From Caenicola sp034331105 (GTDB lineage: Bacteria; Synergistota; Synergistia; Synergistales; Synergistaceae), in the NCBI GenBank assembly GCA_034331105.1, contig JAXQGB010000015.1:313126-377125 (forward strand): 64,000 nt of DNA, read 5' to 3'. The notes under the pieces are model-generated. The model was given only the letters and a program-made list of their open reading frames with translations, did no database searches and was not told the DNA's origin. The position numbers and the translations under genes are program-made. Numbering within the stretch: position 1 is the first letter of the stretch; each line of letters opens with the position of its first letter. Positions 32,568 to 40,929 of this stretch are shown one piece after another.

Positions 32568-33950
32568 TTACCTTAAGTATTTTAGAGGGTTCTGCGGAGT
32601 GCCATTCCTTCGCACCTCGAAATGGAGGTGATTACCCGTAGACCTTCCTGTACTGCCGACTCTTGCTATCTGCTGTCCTGATCTTACCGTAGCACCATTC
32701 CTCACAAGAAGGCTGCTGCAGTGTCCGTAGAGAGTAGAGATGCCTCCTGGGTGAGAAATAACTATAGTTTTTCCGTATCCGCCCATCCAACCGGAGTGTA
32801 CTACTCTTCCATCTCCTGCTGCGACTATGCCTCTCCCTCGTGGTGCCCTGACATCCAGTCCTGAGTGGAAAACCCTTCTGCGCCCAAAGGGGCTGCGGCG
32901 CCATCCGAATACACTGGATATCTTGCCCATGACCGGCCACCGGAACTTTCTTGACGATGTGGTAACAGTCGTCCTGGCAACTCTGGTACTGGTCCTTCCT
33001 GCAGATGCAGTTACAGCGGCAACTTTAGCTCCGGGAAGGAATATTTCGCTCCCTAACTTAAGCTGTGTTTCGTCGCTCATCAGGTTTGCCGCATAGACAG
33101 CCTGTTTGTAAGAACCATGCTTATCGGCCAGTTTGGCAACAGTATCATTTTTGGCTACTTTGATAAATATACCGTCCTGGTTTGGTATCCTGAGCACTGT
33201 CCCAAGTTTGAGGTGGTTGATGTTGGATATTTTGTTGGATCCGATTATGGTGTCAAGGTCAAGATCGAATTTATTTGCGATCGTCCAGAGCGAATCACCA
33301 TCTTTGATCACATACTCTGTCAGCAAAAGAGGCTTGCCTCTTTTTTCAAGATCTGTCTCATACTTTTTTAGTTTGTTGACGTATGCAAGCGTCAGAGGAA
33401 CAGAATCAGCTCGGTCAGGAACATAAAGAATATCCGTATACTTTGGTTTTTCGTTTGGCTTGAGGCCGTTCGCACGTCTGATGTCCTCAACTTTTACCCC
33501 ATACTCTTCCGCCACGGAATCAATCGTATCCCCCTGGTCCAGTATGACTTCCTGCCAGCATATGTCACCGATCAGAGCCTCTTTGTCCTCACTGAGTATG
33601 AGGCCGTCGCCTCTTGAGAGGACTCCGTAAAGTTTAAGTTCTTCTGTGGTAAGTGTTGGGATGCTTGGAAGGGGCCCGATCCCTATTGGGATCACCTCTG
33701 TTTCGGACTCAAAAGATTCAGCTGAAGAGCTGACAGCTGACAGGTCAGATACGTCAACCATTAAAAAACCTCTGCTGTTGACAGTTTTTTCAGATATGTC
33801 CGGCAGGTCCATCCCTATCCAGTACATACCTGCTCTCTCAGCTGCCATTGCGGACAGGATGACAGATGCCGACAGCACCGCAATGATAAACAGGCCAAAG
33901 TATATCGTTTTTCTTCTTATCAATTTGATCAAGGTAAACCTCGACATCAT
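32568..33950 (-). CDS. LysM-containing M23 metallopeptidase (murein endopeptidase)
   Basis: A 460-residue envelope protein. An N-terminal membrane anchor or signal (about residues 16-37) is followed by three LysM-like modules: VILDQGDTIDSVAEEYGV, YVIKDGDSLWTIANKFDL and IKVAKNDTVAKLADKHG. A C-terminal Peptidase_M23 domain follows. The zinc ligands are visible as HSGLD (HxxxD) and HLHFE (HxH), with the SVFGWRRSPFG entry motif. All ligands are present, so it is likely an active DD-endopeptidase rather than an EnvC-like regulator. It acts in the periplasm on peptidoglycan. It follows rho by 54 bp and precedes pyrG by 38 bp. Confidence 0.93.
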   Translation of the reverse strand: MMSRFTLIKLIRRKTIYFGLFIIAVLSASVILSAMAAERAGMYWIGMDLPDISEKTVNSRGFLMVDVSDLSAVSSSAESFESETEVIPIGIGPLPSIPTLTTEELKLYGVLSRGDGLILSEDKEALIGDICWQEVILDQGDTIDSVAEEYGVKVEDIRRANGLKPNEKPKYTDILYVPDRADSVPLTLAYVNKLKKYETDLEKRGKPLLLTEYVIKDGDSLWTIANKFDLDLDTIIGSNKISNINHLKLGTVLRIPNQDGIFIKVAKNDTVAKLADKHGSYKQAVYAANLMSDETQLKLGSEIFLPGAKVAAVTASAGRTSTRVARTTVTTSSRKFRWPVMGKISSVFGWRRSPFGRRRVFHSGLDVRAPRGRGIVAAGDGRVVHSGWMGGYGKTIVISHPGGISTLYGHCSSLLVRNGATVRSGQQIARVGSTGRSTGNHLHFEVRRNGTPQNPLKYLR

Positions 33951-34004
33951 TCAGTCACTCCACACATCATCCGTTCTTGCTGGGCTTAGCATTCAGTGAA
34001 CAGC

Positions 34005-35558
34005 TCAGCCTGCCTTTATTGTAGCAAGAAATTCGCGATTATTCACCGTATTGCGTAATTTATCCAAAATAAGATTCAGCACTTCTGCTTCATCCATATT
34101 GGTTATTTTCCTTCTCAGTGCCCAAATGCGCTGGAGGTCATCTTCAGGAACCAGCAGCTCCTCTTTTCTTGTGCCTGATTTAGTTATGTCCAGAGCCGGG
34201 AATATTCGCTGTTCTGATATCTTTCGTGATAAATGCACTTCCATGTTCCCGGTTCCTTTGAATTCTTCGTATATGACATCATCCATCCTGCTGCCGGTTT
34301 CAACAAGTGCCGTTCCTATTATAGTGAGACTTCCGCCAAATTCAATATTTCTTGCGGCTCCGAAGAATTTTTTGGGGAAATAGAGAGCAGCTGGATCCAT
34401 ACCGCCGGAAAGTGTCCTTCCCGAAGGAGGAACGATGAGGTTTGATGCCCTTGCCAGCCTGGTTATCGAATCAAGAAGCAAAACTACATCCTTGGAAACT
34501 TCCACCAGCCTTTTTGCTTTTTCAAGCGCAAGCGCTGCAACGCGCATATGCTCTTCTGCAGGCCTGTCGAAGGTGGACGCAATGATCTCTCCATCAACTG
34601 AACGTGCCATGTCCGTTACTTCTTCGGGCCTTTCGTCGATCAGAAGCACCATAAGGATAACTTCAGGATGGTTAGTTGTGATAGCGTTTGCAATATTTTT
34701 TAGGAGGGTCGTTTTCCCGGCTTTCGGAGGAGAGACTATGAGGGCTCTCTGTCCTTTGCCTATCGGGGCAAAAAGGTCTACCATCCGTGTAGATACGATT
34801 TTTCTGTCCGTTTCCAGACTTAATTTTTCGTCAGGGAATATTGGGGTTAGTGATTCAAATTGGGGTCTTTTCCTTGCTGCTTCCGGATCGGTAAAATTAA
34901 CATTTTCTACTCTCAGCAGAGCTTCATAATGTTCCTGTTCCTTGGGCGGACGAATTATACCCCAGACCACATCCCCGTTCCTAAGTCCAAACCTGCGGAT
35001 CTGTGAGGCAGAGACGTAAATGTCGTTGCTGCTTGGAAGAAGTCCGGATGGCCTGAGGAATCCATACCCTTCAGAGAGGCACTCAAGTGTCCCTCCGTTG
35101 AACCTGTATCCCATCGTTTCAGCCTGAGTCTTTAGTATATCGACTATAAGGTCGTCTTTACGCCTGGCCGATATTGAAGTAACGCCTATCTCTTTTGCGA
35201 TCTTTCTCAGTTCAGTCAGTGTCTGCTGTGCCAGAAAATTAAACCCCAATTTGGGATGGGTATGCTTGTGCTGCTTACCATATCCATTGCCATTGTTATT
35301 GCCATTCTGCTCTTTATCTGCCTCCGGAGTTACAACAGATACCACTTCAGGGGCAACTTCAGGAAGCTCGGCTTCCTTCAAAAGGACACTGGCATTTGCA
35401 GCAGATGGAAATTCATTCACCGGTTCAGATGCAATAACATTGTTTTCTGTTTCATTCTGATGGATCGGTTCTTTTTCTTTTTTTACTGCGGAAGAGCTTC
35501 TAGTCCTTGTCGTTTTCTTCTTTGGTTCTTCTGTAGTTTCACTTTTTTTTCTTGGCAA
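34005..35558 (-). CDS. rho: Transcription termination factor Rho with N-terminal extension
   Basis: 517 residues against about 420 for E. coli. The first 100 or so residues are a low-complexity, mixed-charge region, basic at first (MPRKKSETTEEPKKKTTRTR) then acidic and ending Asn/Gly-rich (GNNNGNGYGKQHKH). Next come the Rho N-terminal helix bundle, the cold-shock RNA-binding domain (GYGFLRPSGLLPSSNDIYVS) and the RecA-like ATPase with Walker A SPPKAGKTT and Walker B VVLLLDSITRLARA. The Q-loop and R-loop regions are intact. Such insertions occur in other high-G+C and anaerobic bacteria and often alter RNA binding. It is 24 bp downstream of a small membrane protein. Confidence 0.96.
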   Translation of the reverse strand: MPRKKSETTEEPKKKTTRTRSSSAVKKEKEPIHQNETENNVIASEPVNEFPSAANASVLLKEAELPEVAPEVVSVVTPEADKEQNGNNNGNGYGKQHKHTHPKLGFNFLAQQTLTELRKIAKEIGVTSISARRKDDLIVDILKTQAETMGYRFNGGTLECLSEGYGFLRPSGLLPSSNDIYVSASQIRRFGLRNGDVVWGIIRPPKEQEHYEALLRVENVNFTDPEAARKRPQFESLTPIFPDEKLSLETDRKIVSTRMVDLFAPIGKGQRALIVSPPKAGKTTLLKNIANAITTNHPEVILMVLLIDERPEEVTDMARSVDGEIIASTFDRPAEEHMRVAALALEKAKRLVEVSKDVVLLLDSITRLARASNLIVPPSGRTLSGGMDPAALYFPKKFFGAARNIEFGGSLTIIGTALVETGSRMDDVIYEEFKGTGNMEVHLSRKISEQRIFPALDITKSGTRKEELLVPEDDLQRIWALRRKITNMDEAEVLNLILDKLRNTVNNREFLATIKAG

Positions 35559-35582
35559 CTTCTCTGACCTCCCGGTCTAGCG

Positions 35583-36038
35583 TCATTTTCTTCTTACTAT
35601 TTCGAACTCAATGTCTGACCATACTTTTGCAGGCGTGGAAACAGTAACTCTATACGAACCTACCGGGAGAGGAGTCCCCTCTTCCCTTAAAAGATAAAAA
35701 GCTCTTACCCCATCTTTAGTCATAAGCTTAAGCGGTTCCGAAAGGACCAGTTCCTTGCCGTAATACCATGAAACCTCCAGATGGCTGCCTTCACGTGCAG
35801 AAGAATACTTAAGCCACAAACATATCTGACTGGGACCGTAGGGGATGCTGTTGCCGATCAACAGAGGTTCGCGGTTATCTCCAAGTTCCTGGCAGATAAC
35901 GGCATCTTCGACCTTAAAGAAGCTTGAGAACGGACCGACTTTTAAGCTCCATGTCACCAGCAAAAGCAGGAGAATTACACTGAAACCGAGAAGGACAAGC
36001 GGTCTCTTCGCTGACTTATCCGTATTGATACTTTTCAT
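35583..36038 (-). CDS. Single-pass membrane protein of unknown function
   Basis: A 151-residue protein that I do not recognise. A basic N-terminus precedes one transmembrane helix (about residues 13-31, PLVLLGFSVILLLLLVTW). An approximately 115-residue soluble domain follows, with alternating strands: ICQELGDNREPLLIG, ICLWLKYSSA, LEVSWYYGKELVLSE and GSYRVTVSTPAKVWSDIEFEI. The strand pattern and Trp/Tyr content resemble small beta-sandwich domains such as DUF2914, but I would not assign it. It would face the periplasm. It is the gene just before rho in the same run. Confidence 0.7.
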   Translation of the reverse strand: MKSINTDKSAKRPLVLLGFSVILLLLLVTWSLKVGPFSSFFKVEDAVICQELGDNREPLLIGNSIPYGPSQICLWLKYSSAREGSHLEVSWYYGKELVLSEPLKLMTKDGVRAFYLLREEGTPLPVGSYRVTVSTPAKVWSDIEFEIVRRK

Positions 36039-36094
36039 TCAGTACCACCAATCTCTAACCTAGCATTTTACCATGAGTATTTAAAAAACAAAAA

Positions 36095-36964
36095 TCATGA
36101 ACTGTATTTATGCCACATTTCGTATAGCTCTGAAATAATTGCTTCGTGCACTTCGATCTCAAAACCGTCCACTGTAAGTTCCTGTTTTTTGCTTATGCCA
36201 TCCACTGCTTTTTTCTCGATAAGGGCTTCAAGCATGGGCTGCTCATCGTTCTTGTCTGGCCCCAGCCATTCTCTCCAAATGTACGAAAGACCCGCACTGA
36301 GTGCATAACAGCCCCAGTTGCTGACATCTACCGGTATTGTTACGTCTGTACGTATGACAGAAAGACACTTTCTGAAGTCAGGCCTGATATCACATATTTC
36401 GGCTACAAAGTTGCCCATCCCGACTTCATTTCCTCCGTCACCTATGCCTACTGTATAAATATTTTTGCGCGAACAGAGGACCGAGATCCAATCCAGAGAA
36501 GGCGTCCAGGCAGAAATATCCTCGCTTCTCATGTTGTAAAATTTGCCGTCTGCCGCACGTCCCAGGCGTTCCGTGAATACTACGGCATCCGGAGAAAAAG
36601 AATCAAGCTTATCGAAACGGTCAACTGACATCACTTTTTCTTCAGGAAAACCGGCAGCAGCGGCACATGCCCTAATTGCATCCACACAAAGGTCGTCTGT
36701 CCAGATCTCAGCTTCAGCACCATGCTTCCAAAATGACCTTGCCAGAACAACTGCTCCTCCGGGGCCATCGGTTTCAGGCGCTCCTGAAGAGGGAACGAAA
36801 AAACCCGAAACCACAGCGACCCTTGAAACATCAGCCAGAACTTCGGCGGCTTTTTGAAAGTAGAGTTTGTTACAGAGGCTTGAGATACCTCTTTTGCCTT
36901 TATTTGAAGCAACAATATTGACCAGATCTTCTGCAAATCCTGAGGGTAATCTGAATTTTTCCAT
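36095..36964 (-). CDS. DUF4392 family protein (D-glutamate cyclase-like)
   Basis: A 289-residue protein. The nucleotide/metal-type motif GIGDGGNEVGMG near the centre and EIWTDD and VVFTERLGRA are hallmarks of the DUF4392 family, whose eukaryotic member DGLUCY is a D-glutamate cyclase. In bacteria the reaction has little direct support. D-glutamate turnover would be relevant in a peptidoglycan-building organism. I chose ATG 36964. The frame runs upstream to 36997, but that would overlap pfkA by 23 nt. It follows pfkA by 10 bp, so the two are co-transcribed. Confidence 0.82.
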   Translation of the reverse strand: MEKFRLPSGFAEDLVNIVASNKGKRGISSLCNKLYFQKAAEVLADVSRVAVVSGFFVPSSGAPETDGPGGAVVLARSFWKHGAEAEIWTDDLCVDAIRACAAAAGFPEEKVMSVDRFDKLDSFSPDAVVFTERLGRAADGKFYNMRSEDISAWTPSLDWISVLCSRKNIYTVGIGDGGNEVGMGNFVAEICDIRPDFRKCLSVIRTDVTIPVDVSNWGCYALSAGLSYIWREWLGPDKNDEQPMLEALIEKKAVDGISKKQELTVDGFEIEVHEAIISELYEMWHKYSS

Positions 36965-36974
36965 TTGATCGTCT

Positions 36975-37937
36975 CTAAATGCTGAGTATTTCAACAAGTC
37001 TCAGCATATCAGCGTCCAGACTTCTTTTTGTTTCCCACGCGGTTTTGATTTCAGAGGAGACTATATTACCGTTTATCCTTCCAACCATCATCCCGCGTCC
37101 GCCTTTCATAAGGAGTTCTATTGCCGCGGCACCCAACCTTGAAGCAAGTACGGTGTCAAAGCATGATGGGGCTCCTCCTCTTTGCAGATGTCCAAGTACA
37201 ACTATCCTGGGATCATAGCTCCCCTGCCCCCGCAGCTTTTCTGCAAGTTCAGAAGCTGACATGACTCCCTCTGCTAAGACGACAATAGAGTGAGTTTTAC
37301 CCCTCCCTTTGGCGTAGCTAAGTTTTTCGGATATAGCCTCAATATCAGGAGCGATCTCCGGCACAAGGACAAATTCCGCTCCGCAGGCAACACCGGTCTC
37401 CAAGGCGAGAAAACCTGAATTTCGCCCCATGACTTCAACAATAAACATTCTGTCATGGCTGGATGCCGTATCACGGAGCTTGCTTATGCACTCCAGAGCT
37501 GTGTTGCATGCCGTATCAAAACCAATAGTGCAGTCTGTCCCGGCCATATCATTGTCTATGGTCCCAGGTATCCCGACAACAGTCACTCCCCTGCTGTGCA
37601 GCTCATTTGCACCACGGAAAGAGCCATCTCCTCCGATAACTACAAGAGCATCTATATCGTTTTCTTTTAGTTTTGTCACTCCTGCGTTGACTCCTTCGGG
37701 TCTTAAAAATTCGGGGCATCTTGCTGTCCTCAGGATCGTTCCTCCATGAAGGAGTATCCCTCCGACAGAACTTCTTGTCATAGGGACAAGATCGCCCTCC
37801 AGCAGGCCTTCATAACCTCTCCTTATTCCAACAACATCAAGCCCGTTGAAGAGAGCAGTACGCGTTACCGCCCTTATCGCCGCATTCATGCCCGGAGAAT
37901 CTCCTCCGCTTGTCAGGACACCTATCCTTTTTAACAT
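36975..37937 (-). CDS. pfkA: ATP-dependent 6-phosphofructokinase
   Basis: A 320-residue PfkA, typical length. It has GVLTSGGDSPGMNAAIRA at the N-terminus, IGGDGSFRGA, the catalytic base region GIPGTIDNDMAGTD and the MGRNSG substrate loop. Gly in the GGDGS motif points to the ATP-dependent rather than PPi-dependent type. It carries out the committed step of glycolysis. ATG 37937 has AGGAGG eight bases upstream. It heads the long minus-strand run, 91 bp after comF. Confidence 0.96.
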   Translation of the reverse strand: MLKRIGVLTSGGDSPGMNAAIRAVTRTALFNGLDVVGIRRGYEGLLEGDLVPMTRSSVGGILLHGGTILRTARCPEFLRPEGVNAGVTKLKENDIDALVVIGGDGSFRGANELHSRGVTVVGIPGTIDNDMAGTDCTIGFDTACNTALECISKLRDTASSHDRMFIVEVMGRNSGFLALETGVACGAEFVLVPEIAPDIEAISEKLSYAKGRGKTHSIVVLAEGVMSASELAEKLRGQGSYDPRIVVLGHLQRGGAPSCFDTVLASRLGAAAIELLMKGGRGMMVGRINGNIVSSEIKTAWETKRSLDADMLRLVEILSI

Positions 37938-38028
37938 GACTTAAGTCCTCCTGTTTCGCCTGATCGTACCATATTTGTTCAAGACCAGACTCAGTTTGTA
38001 TTGATCCACTCTCTGCAATAGGGAAAAA

Positions 38029-38787
38029 CTATTGTTTCACCCATGAAGCTTCATTTTCCTGTGAAGGTATCCTTCTTGACCATACTAACGCAGAACATAC
38101 CTTTCCCTCAGCTTTTTCCACTGCTGATATCGCTGCTCGGAGAGTGTTTCCTGTCGTGTATACGTCATCGACCAGCACAACCGAGCGTCCCTCAAGGCTT
38201 TTCGATCCCATAGCGTCTGCCGGCATCATATACCTTGATGAGCTCGTCTTGCCGGCCTGAGGAAGGATATTATTTCTCCAGAAAAGTTTCTTATCGTCAG
38301 CGGGTATATTCCATATCTGAGAAATTCCTTCCGCCAGCAGTGCCGACTGATTATATTCCCTCCTGCCGGCTCTGTGTAAAGGTACAGGTATAAGGATGTC
38401 TGCATCTTTTTCAATAAAAGTTTCTCCCATTAGCCTGCCCATTGGTATCCCCAGAGAACGTGAGTTCCTGTACTTAAGATCCAGCAAAAGTTCACGAGAG
38501 ATGCCTTCGTGAAGTGAAAGAGCATGACAGGGAACAGAGTCGCTGCAACACTCAAGACCGTAAGGAGCCCCGCATTTAACGCAAAACGGAGGCAGCGGAG
38601 AAACAACTGACCTCATGCAGCTGTCACAGCATGACACTCCTATCCTGCCACAGAGAGGACATGTTGAAGGCCATAAAAAATGAAAAAGAAAAGATACTAG
38701 GCCGTCGGCCATAAATTTAAAAAAAGAACACCGCGAGGATGTCGAAGAAATTTCTTTTCGTTGACCCTGCGGTGCCCTGATAAACAA
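38029..38787 (-). CDS. ComF family phosphoribosyltransferase-like protein
   Basis: At most 252 residues. A double zinc-ribbon (CPLCGR ... CCDSC ... CVKCGAPYG) precedes a PRT-type domain whose PRPP loop is SVVLVDDVYTTGNT. ComF proteins take part in DNA uptake in naturally competent bacteria but are also kept in non-competent ones. Start: TTG 38787 lies only a few bases from a possible ribosome-binding site. ATG 38712 (MADGLVSFLFHF) gives the usual ComF length and N-terminus but has no ribosome-binding site. It begins 8 bp after metK, in the same transcript. No com DNA-uptake partners are seen here. Confidence 0.85.
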   Translation of the reverse strand: MFIRAPQGQRKEISSTSSRCSFFKFMADGLVSFLFHFLWPSTCPLCGRIGVSCCDSCMRSVVSPLPPFCVKCGAPYGLECCSDSVPCHALSLHEGISRELLLDLKYRNSRSLGIPMGRLMGETFIEKDADILIPVPLHRAGRREYNQSALLAEGISQIWNIPADDKKLFWRNNILPQAGKTSSSRYMMPADAMGSKSLEGRSVVLVDDVYTTGNTLRAAISAVEKAEGKVCSALVWSRRIPSQENEASWVKQ

Positions 38788-38795
38788 ACCCTGCC

Positions 38796-39992
38796 CTATA
38801 GAGCTGCTGCTTTTTTGAGTATCTCTGCCTTGTCAGTGCGTTCCCATGTGGGGATCGGGTCAAGATCGACCCGGCCCATGTGGCCGTAGGCAGCTAATCT
38901 TTTGTAACGCGGTTTGCGAAGTTCAAGATCCCTTATTATTGCTGCGGGACGGAAATCAAAGTGCTCCCTTATAAGTTCTGTTATCTTCTGGTCAGGTATG
39001 GTCCCGGTACCAAAAGTTTCTACCATTATCGATACAGGCTTTGCAACGCCTATAGCATAGGCGACCTGTATCTGGCAGGCTGCGGCAAGCCCCGAAGCAA
39101 CAACATTTTTGGCTACGTATCTGGCCATGTAGGCGCCGGACCTGTCGACCTTGGTCGGGTCTTTTCCGGAGAAGGCACCTCCACCGTGGGGAACAGCGCC
39201 CCCATATGTATCTACAATTATCTTTCTTCCTGTAAGACCGCTGTCTGCCTGTGGCCCTCCCATGACAAAACGCCCTGTCGGGTTGATAAGTATCCTTGGT
39301 TTCTTTTCTATCAGAGATTCCGGGATCACCGGAGCTATCACGTACTTTTCCACATCTTCGGCAATCTGCTGCTGTTCTACCGCAGGATGGTGCTGCGTGC
39401 TTATCACTATTGTGTCGACACGCACAGGTTTGCCGTCTACGTACTCTACAGTGACCTGGGCCTTTCCGTCCGGGCGAAGGTAGGGTATCGTCTTGTTCTT
39501 CCTTACCTCAGCAAGTCTGCGTGTGAGCTTGTGGGCGAGTGAGATCGGCATGGGCATCAGTTCCTCTGTCTCATCACATGCATAACCGACCATCAGCCCC
39601 TGGTCTCCTGCCCCTATCTTGTCAATTTCATCCTCAGAGAGGTCTCTGGCCTCCAGTGCCTTGTCCACTCCCTGTTTGATATCCGAAGATTGCTCATCGA
39701 TAGCTGTTATAACTGCACAAGTGTCACCGTCAAAACCATACTTTGCCCTGGTGTAGCCTACCTGCTTCACAGTGTCCCTAGTGATCTTTGGAATGTCGAC
39801 ATAGCAGCTTGTTGTTATCTCTCCTGCTACTACTACAAGTCCTGTGCTGACAAGGGTCTCACATGCGACTCTCCCCATTGGGTCTTCCTTGAGGATAGCG
39901 TCCAGTATCGCATCTGATATTTGATCTGCGAGTTTGTCAGGGTGCCCCTCAGTCACTGATTCTGACGTGATAAGATACCTTTCTTTGCTCAT
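38796..39992 (-). CDS. metK: S-adenosylmethionine synthetase
   Basis: A 398-residue enzyme, normal length, making SAM from methionine and ATP. It has SVTEGHPDKLADQISDA (metal and ATP His/Asp), GAGDQGLMVGYAC, the P-loop-like GGGAFSGKDPTKVDRS and DLGTATV-free C-terminus RVDLDPIPTWERTD. ATG 39992 with GGAGGTG at eight-base spacing is the start. SAM supplies the radical SAM enzymes of this window. No SAM riboswitch signature was found in the 115 bp upstream. Confidence 0.97.
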   Translation of the reverse strand: MSKERYLITSESVTEGHPDKLADQISDAILDAILKEDPMGRVACETLVSTGLVVVAGEITTSCYVDIPKITRDTVKQVGYTRAKYGFDGDTCAVITAIDEQSSDIKQGVDKALEARDLSEDEIDKIGAGDQGLMVGYACDETEELMPMPISLAHKLTRRLAEVRKNKTIPYLRPDGKAQVTVEYVDGKPVRVDTIVISTQHHPAVEQQQIAEDVEKYVIAPVIPESLIEKKPRILINPTGRFVMGGPQADSGLTGRKIIVDTYGGAVPHGGGAFSGKDPTKVDRSGAYMARYVAKNVVASGLAAACQIQVAYAIGVAKPVSIMVETFGTGTIPDQKITELIREHFDFRPAAIIRDLELRKPRYKRLAAYGHMGRVDLDPIPTWERTDKAEILKKAAAL

Positions 39993-40076
39993 TTCAAACA
40001 CCTCCGTTTATATTTGCAGCTGATTTTCAGCGTGCCATCGTAAAAAATTTTATTGCCAAACGTTCTTTTTGACCAG

Positions 40077-40106
40077 AGCCGGCGTTTTGGTGACATTTAG
40101 CCGGCT
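40077..40106 (-). terminator. Hairpin after the GNAT gene
   Basis: AGCCGGC/GCCGGCT arms (40106-40100 and 40083-40077) around a 16-base loop, starting 1 bp after the acetyltransferase stop. There is no T-run, so termination may be weak or Rho-dependent. Confidence 0.4.
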
Positions 40107-40107
40107 T

Positions 40108-40557
40108 TCAGGAATACTCTATAGGCCTTCTCTGCATGATGAGGAGTCCATCTCTTGTTTCAAACCCCAATTTGCACATGAAGTCTATAAGCTCACTCGT
40201 GTAGGTTACTATCAGGGGTACCGGTTTTATGGCCGGATGGTTGAGTGCATAGCCAAGCAGACTTGAACCCAGTCCTTTACCCTGGTGATCAGGGTGGACA
40301 AGAATATCCCAGAGAGAACCCCTGTATACAAAATCTGTGATGATACGGCAGAAAGCAACAAGTTTGCCGTTATATCTGACAGAAAAACACATGCTCGTTC
40401 CTTCAAGCATCTTTTCGATCTGTTCAAGAGAGCGGCTCCTGCCCCAGCGTGTAAACCTGTACAGGTCCTGGAGTTCTTCAGGCGTTATCGCAAGCTTGCT
40501 GTCGTAATAATAATAGCCGGGGCAGATGTTATCGCTGTTTTCAAAATTTGGTTTCAT
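40108..40557 (-). CDS. GNAT family N-acetyltransferase
   Basis: A 149-residue acetyltransferase. The acetyl-CoA loop reads VHPDHQGKGLGSSLLGYAL (R/Q-x-x-G-x-G/A form). The N-terminal ITPEELQDLYRFTRWGRSRS and the VAFCRIITDFVYRGSLWDILV strand place it among small-molecule GNATs related to YpeA. The substrate is unknown. The frame is open further upstream, but ATG 40557 has GAGG nine bases before it and gives a normal GNAT length. It overlaps the zinc-ribbon gene by 17 nt. Confidence 0.88.
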   Translation of the reverse strand: MKPNFENSDNICPGYYYYDSKLAITPEELQDLYRFTRWGRSRSLEQIEKMLEGTSMCFSVRYNGKLVAFCRIITDFVYRGSLWDILVHPDHQGKGLGSSLLGYALNHPAIKPVPLIVTYTSELIDFMCKLGFETRDGLLIMQRRPIEYS

Positions 40558-40831
40558 CCAGATCATCCTCTGTATTTTCTTCATCATAGCTGCAGCCTTC
40601 TCCGTTTTCCTCGCAGGAGGCAGGCTTCTCCTGTACATTACCGGCAAGAGCAAGACCCCCAATGATCTTCCGAAGATCTCCTCGCCTGGCATCCTTGCTT
40701 ATGGTCAACTCCATCACTTGTCCGGCACCACACTTTGAACAGGTCCAAACGGCCCGCGCGACACCGTCCGGCCCCGGAGAACCAGCAAGGACTTTAACTT
40801 CACCGCATTTCTGGCAAGCTACTATAAGCAT
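40541..40831 (-). CDS. Small zinc-ribbon protein of unknown function
   Basis: A 96-residue protein. Two Cys-x2-Cys knuckles (CQKCGE at residues 6-11 and CSKCGAGQ near residue 31) form a probable zinc ribbon. The C-terminal third is acidic and ends with Cys, Glu and Asp residues (CEENGEGC, then EDDLDETKF). No enzyme motif is visible. ATG 40831 has GAGG a few bases upstream. It overlaps the acetyltransferase gene, so the two are translated together. It could modulate the acetyltransferase, but this rests on position only. Confidence 0.78.
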   Translation of the reverse strand: MLIVACQKCGEVKVLAGSPGPDGVARAVWTCSKCGAGQVMELTISKDARRGDLRKIIGGLALAGNVQEKPASCEENGEGCSYDEENTEDDLDETKF

Positions 40832-40929
40832 ATGATAAACCTCTTTTCATCAGGCTTGAAAGGACCTGAACACAGAAAGATGATCTTGCAGGCATTTATA
40901 GTAAATTTGATCCTAACAAACAATGGCTT

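Noticed and set aside
38029..38787. Competence locus
   Set aside because: Only a ComF-like gene is present. It lies after metK with no DNA-uptake partners.
40002..40107. SAM riboswitch upstream of metK
   Set aside because: No SAM-I core elements could be matched. Only the inverted repeat ending the previous gene is visible.
40558..40692. N-terminal extension of the GNAT gene to 194 residues
   Set aside because: The extra part is the zinc-ribbon gene read in another frame. The ATG at 40557 has its own ribosome-binding site.
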